From the NCBI GenBank assembly GCA_963763475.1, contig CAVXOR010000004.1, positions 248,001 to 312,000 on the forward strand: 64,000 bases of DNA, read 5' to 3'. The DNA is from AC-32 sp963763475. Its GTDB lineage: Bacteria; Actinomycetota; Thermoleophilia; Gaiellales; Gaiellaceae. Made by a program: the position numbers and the translations under genes. The notes below the pieces were generated by a model that was not told where the DNA came from, did no database searches, and saw only the letters and a list, made by a program, of their open reading frames with translations. Positions 40,469-49,758 of the stretch are shown piece after piece; the stretch's first letter is position 1, and each line of letters opens with the position of its first letter.

Positions 40469-41347
40469 CTACCGCGGCGGCAGCTCGAGCGTGCCGAGGA
40501 ACTCGACCTCGTGCACGAGCTCGACCCCGTACTCCTCGAGCGCCCGCCGCCGGGCCTCGGCCATCAGGGCGATCGCGTCGGCCGCCCGGGCGCCGTCGGC
40601 GTTCTCGATGAAGTTCGCATGGCGCGGGGAGATCAGCGCGCCGCCGATCCGGTGCCCCCTGAGGCCGCAGGCCTCGAGCATCCGCCCTGCGCTGAGCTCG
40701 TGCTCGGGGTTCTTGAAAACGCTCCCGAAGGTGCGCTTGTTGGTCGGCTGCGCAGCCTTGCGCAGCGCTTGCAGCCGCGCGACGTTCGCCTTGATCTGCT
40801 CCTCCGGCAACGGCGCGAGCGTGAACTCGGCACGCGCAACGACCTGTCCGTGCCGCAGCTCCGAGTGGCGGTAGCTGAGGCCGAGCTCGGCCGGCGTCAG
40901 CCAACGGGCTCCCTGCTGGTCGACCACGAGCGCCCGATCGAGGATCGCGGCCCAGTCGCTCCCGTATGCGCCCGCGTTCATCCAGACGCCGCCGCCGATC
41001 GTGCCCGGGATCGCGCAGGCAAACTCGAAGCCGCCGAGCCCGGCCGCCCGAACACGGTGAAGGCAGACCGCGTTGGCCGCGCCACCGCCCGCGAGCAACT
41101 GCTCCCCCTCCACGCGCGCCTCGGCCAGCTCCCCGCCGAGCTTGACGACTAGCCCCTGGAACCCCTCGTCCGCGACAAGCAGGTTCGAGCCGAGTCCGAT
41201 CGTGGCCACCTGGAGCTCCTGGTCGCGCGCCCACGCGAGTACCTCCTCCAGCTCCTCGACCGACTCGGGCCGTGCGAACGCCTTCGCCGGACCGCCCGCG
41301 CCGAGCGTGGTGAAGCGTGAGAGCTCGACGTCCTGCTCGATCTTCAC
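40469..41347 (-). CDS. murB: UDP-N-acetylenolpyruvoylglucosamine reductase
   Basis: A 292-aa FAD enzyme that makes UDP-MurNAc. FAD-binding strings are LSRFTTLGAGGPAKAFARP, IGLGSNLLVADEGFQGLVV and GFEFACAIPGTIGGGVWMNAGAYG. The substrate strings include YRHSEL and FGSVFKNPE, with a Ser in GSVFKN as proton donor (type II lacks the extra loop, as here). GTG 41347 overlaps the murC stop. Confidence 0.96.
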   Translation of the reverse strand: MKIEQDVELSRFTTLGAGGPAKAFARPESVEELEEVLAWARDQELQVATIGLGSNLLVADEGFQGLVVKLGGELAEARVEGEQLLAGGGAANAVCLHRVRAAGLGGFEFACAIPGTIGGGVWMNAGAYGSDWAAILDRALVVDQQGARWLTPAELGLSYRHSELRHGQVVARAEFTLAPLPEEQIKANVARLQALRKAAQPTNKRTFGSVFKNPEHELSAGRMLEACGLRGHRIGGALISPRHANFIENADGARAADAIALMAEARRRALEEYGVELVHEVEFLGTLELPPR

Positions 41348-42558
41348 GCGAGCTCCTCGAGCAGCAGCGGGCCGGCGCGCTCGACGTCACCCGCGCCGAT
41401 CGTGAGCACGAGGTCCCCCGCGCGGGCACGGCGGGCCAGGAACCGGACGGCGTCCTCGAGCTCAGGGGTCCATGCCGCCGCCATCCCCGGCCTTTCCGAG
41501 ACAAGAGCTTCGACCACGAGCAGGCCCTCGACTCCGGGCACCGGCTCCTCGCGCGCGGCGTAGATGCTCGTCACCGCAACCGCGTCGGCGGACGACAGCG
41601 CGCGACCCAGCTCCTGCGCGAGATGCCTGGTACGCGAGTAGAGGTGCGGCTGGAAGACGACCAGCACGTGGCCGTCACCGGCCGAGGCTCGCGCGGCCTC
41701 GAGCGTCACGGCCACCTCGCGCGGATGGTGACCGTAGTCGTCGAAGACCCGCACCCCGCCCCGCTCGCCCCGAAGCTCGAAGCGCCTGCCTGCCCCGGCG
41801 AATTCCGCGAGCAGCGGCTCCGCTTCCACGCGCGTCACGCCGGCGAGCTCGAGCGTCGCCAGCGCCGTGGCCGCGTTCCGGCGGTTGTGCTCTCCCGAAA
41901 CCGCCAACTCGAACGAGACGGGCTCGAGCTCGTCGCCCCGCACGACCTCGGGCGACCGGGCGAGCCAGGCCTCGAACAGCTCGCGCACCTCCCTCTCCGA
42001 GGCGAAGGTCGCGTGATGGTCGAGCTCCACGTTCGTCAGGACCGCGATCCGCGGCCGCAACAGCTCGAGCGACCGGTCCGACTCGTCGCCCTCCGCCACC
42101 AGCCAGCCCTCCCCCGCGCGTGCATTGCCGCCGAGCTGCGGGATCTCGCCGCCGATCAGGAAGGCCGGATCGCGTCCGAGGCGGTCGAGCACGAACGCGA
42201 TCATCGCCGTCGTGGTGGTCTTGCCGTGCGCGCCGGCGACCACGATCGAGGGCCGGAGCTCGACCAGCTCGGCGAGCAGCTCGGCCCGCTTCTTCTTCAC
42301 GCGCGCGCGTGACACTTCAGGGTTGTCCGGCGCGATCGCGCTGGAGACGATCACCTCGGCCTCGGCGGGCACGTTCGCGACGTCGTGACCGATCGCGACC
42401 GCGATGCCGGCGGCCTCGAGCCGCTCGAGATACGAGGAGCGCGCACGGTCGGAGCCGCCGACCTCGGCCCCCCACTCGTGCGCGACGAGGGCTAGCGCGC
42501 TCATGCCGGCGCCGCCGATCCCGACGAACCAGAGACGCCTACCTTCGAGCGGCCGCAA
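41344..42558 (-). CDS. murC: UDP-N-acetylmuramate--L-alanine ligase
   Basis: A 404-aa Mur ligase. It shows the N-terminal WFVGIGGAGMSALALVAHEW, VIVSSAIAPDNPEV, the P-loop VVAGAHGKTTTTAMIAF, LVAEGDESDRSL, LTNVELDHHATF, GEHNRRNAATAL and FDDYGHHPREVAVTLEA. It is shorter than E. coli MurC (491 aa). Start taken as TTG 42558, overlapping murG by 20 nt. Confidence 0.96.
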   Translation of the reverse strand: MRPLEGRRLWFVGIGGAGMSALALVAHEWGAEVGGSDRARSSYLERLEAAGIAVAIGHDVANVPAEAEVIVSSAIAPDNPEVSRARVKKKRAELLAELVELRPSIVVAGAHGKTTTTAMIAFVLDRLGRDPAFLIGGEIPQLGGNARAGEGWLVAEGDESDRSLELLRPRIAVLTNVELDHHATFASEREVRELFEAWLARSPEVVRGDELEPVSFELAVSGEHNRRNAATALATLELAGVTRVEAEPLLAEFAGAGRRFELRGERGGVRVFDDYGHHPREVAVTLEAARASAGDGHVLVVFQPHLYSRTRHLAQELGRALSSADAVAVTSIYAAREEPVPGVEGLLVVEALVSERPGMAAAWTPELEDAVRFLARRARAGDLVLTIGAGDVERAGPLLLEELA

Positions 42559-43615
42559 GGGCCGTCAGCTCCTCTGCGATTCGCTCGGCCGCGTCAGGCC
42601 GCGCCACGCTCTGCATTCCCGCGCTCATCCTCGCGAGCCGGGCGGGGTCGTCCAGCAGCGAGCGGGCCGTCTCGGGTGCGCGCCCGAGCTCGCTCTCGGG
42701 GATCACGATCGCGCCCCCCGCGGCCTCGAAGTAGCGCGCGTTCTTGGTCTGGTGGTCGGCCGTGGCGAACGGATAGGGCACGAGCACCGCGGGGAGGCCG
42801 GCGGCGGCAAGCTCCCAGACCGTCGACCCCGCGCGCATCAGCGCGAGATCCGCAGCGCCGTAGGCCGCGCCAAGGCCGTCGAGCAGCGGCAGCAGCACGT
42901 AGCCGGGCCGCGAGACACGCGTCCGCAGCAGCTGGTAGTCGCGCTCGCCCGAGACGTGCAGCACGGCCGGCCCGCTCTCGCCGAACGCCTCCACCGCGAG
43001 CTCGTTCAGCGAGCGCGCCCCGGCCCGGGCGCCGGCGACGAGCAGCACCGGCCCTTCCGGGGGCAGGCCGAGCTGGGCACGCGCCTCTGCGCGGGGCACG
43101 GGACGAGCGTTGTCCGGGATCGCCCGCCCGGTCACGACGTACTTCGGCGGCTCGCGGCCACGGATCGGATACGACAGCAGGACACGCTTGGCGAACGGTG
43201 CGGCGAGGCGGTTCGCGAGACCGAGGTGCGCGTCGGCCTCGGTCAGCGCCGCGGGGATGCGACGACGCGCCGCCGCCACGATCATCGGACCGGCGACGTA
43301 GCCGCCCCCGCCCAGCACCGCGTCGGGCTGTCGGCGAGCGAGGATCCGGTCACAGGCGGCCGGCGCGGCGAGCCCACGGAGCGCCGCGCGGAGCTGCTGG
43401 ATACCGGGCCGCCGGGGCAGCCCGCTGACGCGAAAAGTGTCGAGCTCGAAGCCCGCCTCAGGAACCAGCCGCGCCTCGGCGCGATCCGGCGACCCGGCGA
43501 ACGTCACGCGTGCGCCGCGGTCGCGCAGCTCCTGCGCGACCGCGAGCGCGGGCAGGACGTGCCCCGCCGTCCCGCCGGCTGCGATCAGGAACACTCCTTG
43601 CCGCGGCTCCTGCAT
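42539..43615 (-). CDS. murG: UDP-GlcNAc:lipid I GlcNAc transferase (lipid II synthesis)
   Basis: A 358-aa GT-B glycosyltransferase at the inner face of the membrane. Motifs are FLIAAGGTAGHVLPALAVAQ, DAVLGGGGYVAGPMIVAA, LTEADAHLGLANRLAAPFA, LLVAGARAGARSLNELAVEA and MRAGSTVWELAAAGLPAVLVPYP. The usual donor-site GGSxG reads AGARAGA here. ATG 43615 was preferred to the upstream GTG at 43645. It lies inside the long ftsW frame (158-bp overlap). Confidence 0.94.
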   Translation of the reverse strand: MQEPRQGVFLIAAGGTAGHVLPALAVAQELRDRGARVTFAGSPDRAEARLVPEAGFELDTFRVSGLPRRPGIQQLRAALRGLAAPAACDRILARRQPDAVLGGGGYVAGPMIVAAARRRIPAALTEADAHLGLANRLAAPFAKRVLLSYPIRGREPPKYVVTGRAIPDNARPVPRAEARAQLGLPPEGPVLLVAGARAGARSLNELAVEAFGESGPAVLHVSGERDYQLLRTRVSRPGYVLLPLLDGLGAAYGAADLALMRAGSTVWELAAAGLPAVLVPYPFATADHQTKNARYFEAAGGAIVIPESELGRAPETARSLLDDPARLARMSAGMQSVARPDAAERIAEELTALAAARR

Positions 43616-44683
43616 TGCCCGCGATGTTAAGGAGGATGCCGACACAGGCGAGCGCGACCACGAGACTCGACCCGCCGTAGGAGACGAACGGCAGCGGGAT
43701 CCCGGTCAACGGTGCGAGCCCCATCACGGCAGCGAGGTTGATCGCGGCCTGGCCGCAGACGAGCGCCGTCAGCCCCGCCGCGAGCCGCTTGCCGAAGGGG
43801 TCCTTGCACTGCAGCGCGATCTTCAGGCCGAAGTAGGCGAAGGCGCAGTAGGCCGCGATCACCGCGGTCGCCCCGACCAGGCCAAGCTCCTCGCCGATGA
43901 TCGCGAAGATCATGTCGGTGTGAGCCTCCGGGAGGTAGTTCGTCTTCTGGACGCTCTGCCCGAGTCCGACGCCGAAGATCCCGCCGGAGCCGAGGCCGAT
44001 CATCGCCTGCACGGTCTGGAAGCCGGCGCCCTGGGCGTCCTGCCAGGGATTGAGGAAGCTGAACAGGCGCGCACGCCGGTATGGCTCGAGCCAGACTGCG
44101 AACAGGCCGAGCGCGGCGACGATCCCGAGGCCGGCGCCGAGCGTGCGGCCCGGCGTGCCGGCGACCAACAGCATCGCGGCGAGCATCACGACGATCGCGA
44201 TCGCGGTGCCGAGGTCGGGCTCGATCAGGATCAGGCCGCAGAAGACGAGGGTCACGAGGCCGAGCGGCCGCCACAGCTCGGCCAGCGTGCGGGGCGGCTT
44301 CCGGCGCGCGAGGTAGCCGGCCGCCCAGACCGCGAGCGAGAGCTTCGCCAGCTCGGACGGCTGGAAGACGAGCGGGCCGACCGAGATCCAGCGGCTGGCG
44401 CCGTTGGCAGCGCGCCCGATCACGAGCACCGCCAGCAGCAGTGCGGCGCTGGTCACCATCAGCACCGGCGCGAGTGCGCGCAGGGCGCGGAAGTCGATGC
44501 GGGAGCAGACGACCAGCAGGACGAGCCCGAGCACCGCGTACAGGCCCTGCCGCTTGAGGTAGTAGGCGGGGTCGCCGTTGGCCAGCGCGGCCGACGCCGA
44601 AGTCGCGCTGTAGACCATCACGAGGCCGAACGAGACCAGCCCCATCGTCACGAGGATGAGCACGCTCGATTCGAGGCCGCGCC

Positions 44684-44687
<4 letters not shown>
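43458..44687 (-). CDS. ftsW: Lipid II polymerase FtsW (SEDS family)
   Basis: A 409-aa protein with about 10 helices; a glycosyltransferase working with FtsI at the septum. SEDS signatures are LVMVYSATSASA, GASRWISVGPLVFQPSELAK, LILIEPDLGTAIAIV (catalytic Asp), FGVGLGQSVQKTNYLPEAHTDMIF in two parts, and IPLPFVSYGGSSLVV. GTG 44687 overlaps the murD stop (GTGA). The last 45 or so residues are Arg/Ala-rich and overlap murG in another frame; the true end could be earlier if a base is wrong near 43620. Confidence 0.93.
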
Positions 44688-45841
<1,154 letters not shown>

Positions 45842-45847
45842 GCGGCC

Positions 45848-45853
45848 ACGGTA
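45848..45853 (-). promoter_or_regulatory. -10-like box (TACCGT) for murD, inside the dcw cluster
   Basis: TACCGT ends 6 nt before the murD ATG. It lies in the only sizeable gap of the cluster (97 bp), just after a likely terminator for mraY. Confidence 0.5.
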
Positions 45854-45913
45854 AATCTCGGCGCGATCGGCCAGCGGCGCAGACGGCCGAGCCGGCAAAG
45901 CCGGCACGGCCTG

Positions 45914-45936
45914 AAAACGACATCGCAAGCGACGTC
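45914..45936 (-). terminator. Likely intrinsic terminator after mraY
   Basis: On the minus strand, GACGTCG-CTTG-CGATGTC (7 bp with one G-T pair, 4-nt loop) followed by G and TTTT, 2 nt after the mraY stop. A second small hairpin (GCCGG-CTTTG-CCGGC) follows in the gap. Confidence 0.5.
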
Positions 45937-45938
45937 GA

Positions 45939-46943
45939 TCAGCGGAACCCGGGGAAGTAGCGGTAGTACAGGGCGAAGCCGATCGCGCAAAGGAGCCCGG
46001 TCACGATCCAGAAGCGCACCATGATCTTCGTCTCCGACCAGGCCTTCAGCTCGAAGTGGTGCTGGATCGGCGCCATCAGGAAGACCCGGCGCTTGAAGTA
46101 CTTGAAGCTGAACACCTGGATGATCACCGAGAGCGCCGCGATCGCGAAGATCCCGCCGATCAGCAACAGCAGGAAGATCGTCTTCGTGAAGATCGCGAAG
46201 GAGGCGAGCGCGCCGCCGAGGGCCATCGAGCCCGTGTCGCCCATGAACACCTCCGCGGGCCAGGCGTTGTACCAGAGGAACCCGATCGCGCCGCCAATCA
46301 GCGCTGCCGCGATGATCGCGAGGTCGAGCTTCGTGTCGAAGCGCTGCCCGGGCGGGCCCGAGCGGATCCACGAGATCACGATCATCGAGGCGAAGGTGAA
46401 GAGCGCGATGATCACCGTCCCTGCGGCGAGCCCGTCGACGCCGTCGGTGAGGTTGACGCCGTTCGCGGCGCCGGCGATCACCAGGAACAGGAGGCCGTAC
46501 CAGGCGTACGAGAGCTCGAGGTCGCCGATCCCCGGGATGTACACGCTCGTCGGCAGGTGCTGGTGTTGGGCTGCGATCCCGACACCGACCGTGATCGCTC
46601 CGAGCAGGATCAGCTTCCAGCGGCCGTTGAGGCCGAGCGAGCGGCGGTGCGTCAGCTTGATGAAGTCGTCGAGGAAGCCGACCGCGCCGCAGGCCAGCGT
46701 GACGAACAGGACCGTCAGGGCGGGCACGGTGTAGCGGCTGAAGGCGAGGAAGCCGACCGCGGCGGCGAGCAGGATCAGCAGGCCTCCCATCGTCGGTGTG
46801 CCCTGCTTGCTGACGTGGTGCTCCGGCCCCTCCTCGCGGATGTGCTGGCCGAGCTCCTTGCGGCGCAGGAAGGCGACGAACTTCGGGCCGGCGAGGATCG
46901 AGAGCAGCAGGGCAATCACGCCTGCCAGCAGGACGCGGCTCAA
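45939..46943 (-). CDS. mraY: Phospho-N-acetylmuramoyl-pentapeptide-transferase
   Basis: A 334-aa membrane enzyme with ten helices that makes lipid I. Motifs are GQHIREEGPEHHVSKQGTPT, MGGLLILLAA, VGFLDDFIKL, NGVNLTDGVDGLAAGT (catalytic Asp pair), FLWYNAWPAEVFMGDTGSMA and the loop PIQHHFELKAW. Start TTG 46943 overlaps the murF stop (TTGA); the frame is open further upstream, but that part overlaps murF and is a shadow. Confidence 0.96.
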   Translation of the reverse strand: MSRVLLAGVIALLLSILAGPKFVAFLRRKELGQHIREEGPEHHVSKQGTPTMGGLLILLAAAVGFLAFSRYTVPALTVLFVTLACGAVGFLDDFIKLTHRRSLGLNGRWKLILLGAITVGVGIAAQHQHLPTSVYIPGIGDLELSYAWYGLLFLVIAGAANGVNLTDGVDGLAAGTVIIALFTFASMIVISWIRSGPPGQRFDTKLDLAIIAAALIGGAIGFLWYNAWPAEVFMGDTGSMALGGALASFAIFTKTIFLLLLIGGIFAIAALSVIIQVFSFKYFKRRVFLMAPIQHHFELKAWSETKIMVRFWIVTGLLCAIGFALYYRYFPGFR

Positions 46944-48163
46944 GCGCTCACCGCCGCGAGCGCTTCCGCGACTCGCTCGAGCCCGACCGCGCGGGAGGCC
47001 TTGACCAGCACGACGTCGCCGGGCTGGACCAGCTCTGCGGCCTCGGCCGCGGCAGTCTCGGCGTCGGGCGCCCAGCGAGTGACCGGGATTCCGTCGTGCA
47101 GATAGCCCCGAGCGAGTTCCCCGACCGCGAGCAGCGCGGCGACCCCGCGGCCCGCGGCCGCGCGGCCGATCTCCTCGTGGTAGGCGTGCGCGGCGGGGCC
47201 GAGCTCGGCCATGTCGCCGAGGATCGCCACCCGGCGGCGCCCGCCCGCAGTCGCGGCGAGGTGCGCCAGCGCAGCGCGCATCGAGACCGGGTTGGCGTTG
47301 TACGCGTCGTTGATGAGGAGGCCCCCGCCCGGAAGCGGCAGCTCCTCGCCGCGCCAACGCGAGAACTCGACCTCGGTGCGAGCGGGCCTCGGCAGCTCGA
47401 GCGCGTCGAGCGCGGCGAGCGCGACGGCCGCGTTCGCGATCTGGTGCTCGGCGGTGAAGTTGAAGCTGACGCCGTCCACGACCGTGCGGCCGTCCTCCCT
47501 GTTCGCCTCAGGCCGGACAGGGCGGACGACCTCGATGTCATCGCGCTCGACGGGGAACTCCTCGGGGACCACCGCCGTCCCGCCGCTCGGCAGCGCCGCG
47601 ACCAGCTCACCCTTCGCCCGCAGGACTCCCTCGAGGGAGCCGACCAGCTCCAGGTGCACGGGCCCCACGTTCGTGACCACCCCGACGTGTGGCCGCGCGA
47701 TGCGGCACAGATCGGCGATCTGACCGAAGCCGCGCATCGCGAGCTCGAGGATGCAGACCTCCGTGTCCGGCTCGAGACGGCAGAGCGTGAGCGGCACGCC
47801 GATCTCGTTGTTGAAGCTCGCCTCCGCGGCGACCGTGCGGGCCGCGGGAGCGCAGAGCGCGGCCAGGATGTCCTTGGTCGAGGTCTTGCCGGTCGAGCCG
47901 GTGATGCCGACGATGCGGGCCTCGGAGCGGTCGCGAACGAGCGAGCCGAGCGCGGAGAAGGCCTCGAACGGCTCGGCGGGGATCAGCGTGGCCGCGGCTC
48001 CGCGGGCGAGCGCTTCCTCGCGGAAGTCCACGCCGCGCCCCACGGCCACGAACAGGTCGCCGGGCTCGACGCGACGGGAGTCGACCTGGACGCCGGTGAT
48101 CGCCTCGGCCCGGGCATCCAGCTCACCGAGCTGCGGCAGCTCATCGAGGCGCAGCGGAATCAC
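46940..48163 (-). CDS. murF: UDP-MurNAc-tripeptide--D-Ala-D-Ala ligase
   Basis: A 407-aa Mur ligase adding D-Ala-D-Ala. It shows VQVDSRRVEPGDLFVAV, the P-loop VGITGSTGKTSTKDILAAL, SFNNEIGVPLTLCRLEP, ELAMRGFGQIADLCRIARP, VTNVGPVHLELVGSLEG, LLINDAYNANPVSMRAAL, AILGDMAELGPAAHAYHEE and VLVKASRAVGLERV. GTG 48163 overlaps the murE stop (GTGA). Confidence 0.96.
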   Translation of the reverse strand: MIPLRLDELPQLGELDARAEAITGVQVDSRRVEPGDLFVAVGRGVDFREEALARGAAATLIPAEPFEAFSALGSLVRDRSEARIVGITGSTGKTSTKDILAALCAPAARTVAAEASFNNEIGVPLTLCRLEPDTEVCILELAMRGFGQIADLCRIARPHVGVVTNVGPVHLELVGSLEGVLRAKGELVAALPSGGTAVVPEEFPVERDDIEVVRPVRPEANREDGRTVVDGVSFNFTAEHQIANAAVALAALDALELPRPARTEVEFSRWRGEELPLPGGGLLINDAYNANPVSMRAALAHLAATAGGRRRVAILGDMAELGPAAHAYHEEIGRAAAGRGVAALLAVGELARGYLHDGIPVTRWAPDAETAAAEAAELVQPGDVVLVKASRAVGLERVAEALAAVSA

Positions 48164-49596
48164 GCCGGAGCTCCGAGCCGACGCAGGGCCTCGCGAGCGA
48201 CTTCGCGGTCGTCGAACGGGATCGTGCGGTCGGCGAACTGCTGGCCCTGCTCGTGCCCCTTGCCGGCGATCACGACGACGTCGCCCTCGGCGGCCTCGCC
48301 GATCGCCCGCGCGATCGCCTCGCGCCGGTCCGGCTCGACCTCGGCGTCGGAGGCGCCGGCGAGGATCTCGGCGATGATCGCCTCCGGCTCTTCGCTGCGG
48401 GGGTTGTCGGAGGTGACGATCGCTCGGTCGGCGAGCTCGGTCGCGATCCGGCCCATCAGCGGCCGCTTGCCGCGGTCGCGGTCGCCGCCGCAGCCGAAGA
48501 CGCAGAGCACGCGGTTCTGGGCGAGGTCGCGCGCCGTGCGCAGGACGTTCTCGAGCGAGTCGGGCGTGTGCGCGTAGTCGACGAGCACCGCGAAGGGCTG
48601 GCCCTCGTCGACCGCCTCGAAGCGGCCGGGCACGCCGCGCAGCTCCTTGACGCCGCGGGCGATCGCGTCCTCGGGGATGGCGAGCAAGCGCGCTGCGGCG
48701 ACGGCGCCCAGCACGTTCTCCACGTTGAAGCGGCCGCGCAGCCGGGTTTCGAGCTCGATCCCGCCGGCTCGGAAGCGCGCGCCACGCGGGCCGAGCTCGA
48801 GGTCTTCGGCGCGCAGCTCGGCGTCATCCGCGAGCCCGAACGTGAGCAGCTCGTTCTGCCCGCGCAGCTCCTCGGCGAGGCGGCGCCCGTGCTCGTCGCC
48901 CACGTTGACGGCCGCCGGCGGCCGGGTCTCGATGAACAGCCGCCGCTTCGCGTCGAAGTACTGCTCGAGCGAGCCGTGGAAGTCGAGGTGGTCCTGCGTC
49001 AGGTTCGTGAAGACGAGGGCGCTGAAGCGGACTCGATCGAGCCGACCGAGCGCGGAGCCGTGCGAGGTCGCCTCGACCGCCGCGCTGCGATCGCCGGCGT
49101 CGAGCATCTCGCGAAACTCGCGCTGGAGGTCGATCGCCTCGGGCGTCGTCCGCACCGCCGGCCGGCGCTCGCCGCCGACGCGGCTCTCGATCGTCCCCAG
49201 CAGCCCGGGCCGCCGCCCGGCCGCGGCGAGGATCGCGTAGAGCAGGAACGCGGTCGTCGTCTTGCCGTTGGTGCCGGTCACGCCGGCGACCTGCAGCTCC
49301 TCCGTCGGCCGGCCGAAGAACTCGTCTGCTGCCACGGCCATCGCCGCCCGCGCGCTCGGGACGACGAGCTGAATCGCGTCGAGCTCCAGCGGCCGCTCGA
49401 CCACGAGGGCGACGGCCCCGTTTGCGACGGCGTCGGCGGCGAACTGGTGGCCGTCCGCACGCGTCCCCGGAACGCAGAAGAAGAGGCTGCCCGGCCCCAC
49501 GGTGCGAGCGTCGAAGGCGAGGTCGGTGATCTCGACGGGAGCCCGCCCGAGCACGTCCGACGGCGCGAGCGCCGCGATCAGCTGGTCGATCTCCAT
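48160..49596 (-). CDS. murE: UDP-MurNAc-dipeptide--2,6-diaminopimelate ligase
   Basis: A 478-aa Mur ligase adding the third amino acid. It shows the P-loop VAGVTGTNGKTTTAFLLYAI, TTPEAIDLQREFREML, ATSHGSALGRLDRV, LTQDHLDFHGSLEQYF, VDYAHTPDSLENVL and FGCGGDRDRGKRPLMG. The specificity motif TSDNPRSEEPE holds DNPR, which in known MurE goes with meso-diaminopimelate. ATG 49596 gives the normal N-terminus; the frame is open upstream to 49683. A TAGACT box lies 10 nt upstream, so a promoter inside the gap after ftsI is possible. Confidence 0.96.
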   Translation of the reverse strand: MEIDQLIAALAPSDVLGRAPVEITDLAFDARTVGPGSLFFCVPGTRADGHQFAADAVANGAVALVVERPLELDAIQLVVPSARAAMAVAADEFFGRPTEELQVAGVTGTNGKTTTAFLLYAILAAAGRRPGLLGTIESRVGGERRPAVRTTPEAIDLQREFREMLDAGDRSAAVEATSHGSALGRLDRVRFSALVFTNLTQDHLDFHGSLEQYFDAKRRLFIETRPPAAVNVGDEHGRRLAEELRGQNELLTFGLADDAELRAEDLELGPRGARFRAGGIELETRLRGRFNVENVLGAVAAARLLAIPEDAIARGVKELRGVPGRFEAVDEGQPFAVLVDYAHTPDSLENVLRTARDLAQNRVLCVFGCGGDRDRGKRPLMGRIATELADRAIVTSDNPRSEEPEAIIAEILAGASDAEVEPDRREAIARAIGEAAEGDVVVIAGKGHEQGQQFADRTIPFDDREVAREALRRLGAPA

Positions 49597-49676
49597 TCGA
49601 GGCGCGAGTCTACCGCCCGGCCCAGCCGGGGCCGCTCGTTCGCTCACCCGCAGAACCGCCGCTTTGCAGCACTTTT

Positions 49677-49758
49677 GTGACACTTCGGCACGGACACGTG
49701 CGCCCGGCCTCGATACGATCGCCTCGGGGAGGAGGCCGGGCGAACCGTACTACGGGAC
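49677..49758. repeat. Copy C of the unnamed 83-bp element (inverted relative to A and B)
   Basis: Reverse complement of the A/B orientation. It overlaps the stop codon of ftsI and lies about 65 bp upstream of the murE -10 box. It holds a perfect 11-bp inverted repeat, CGCCCGGCCTC (49701-49711) and GAGGCCGGGCG (49732-49742), around a 20-nt loop, so it could act as a terminator-like hairpin here. Confidence 0.75.
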
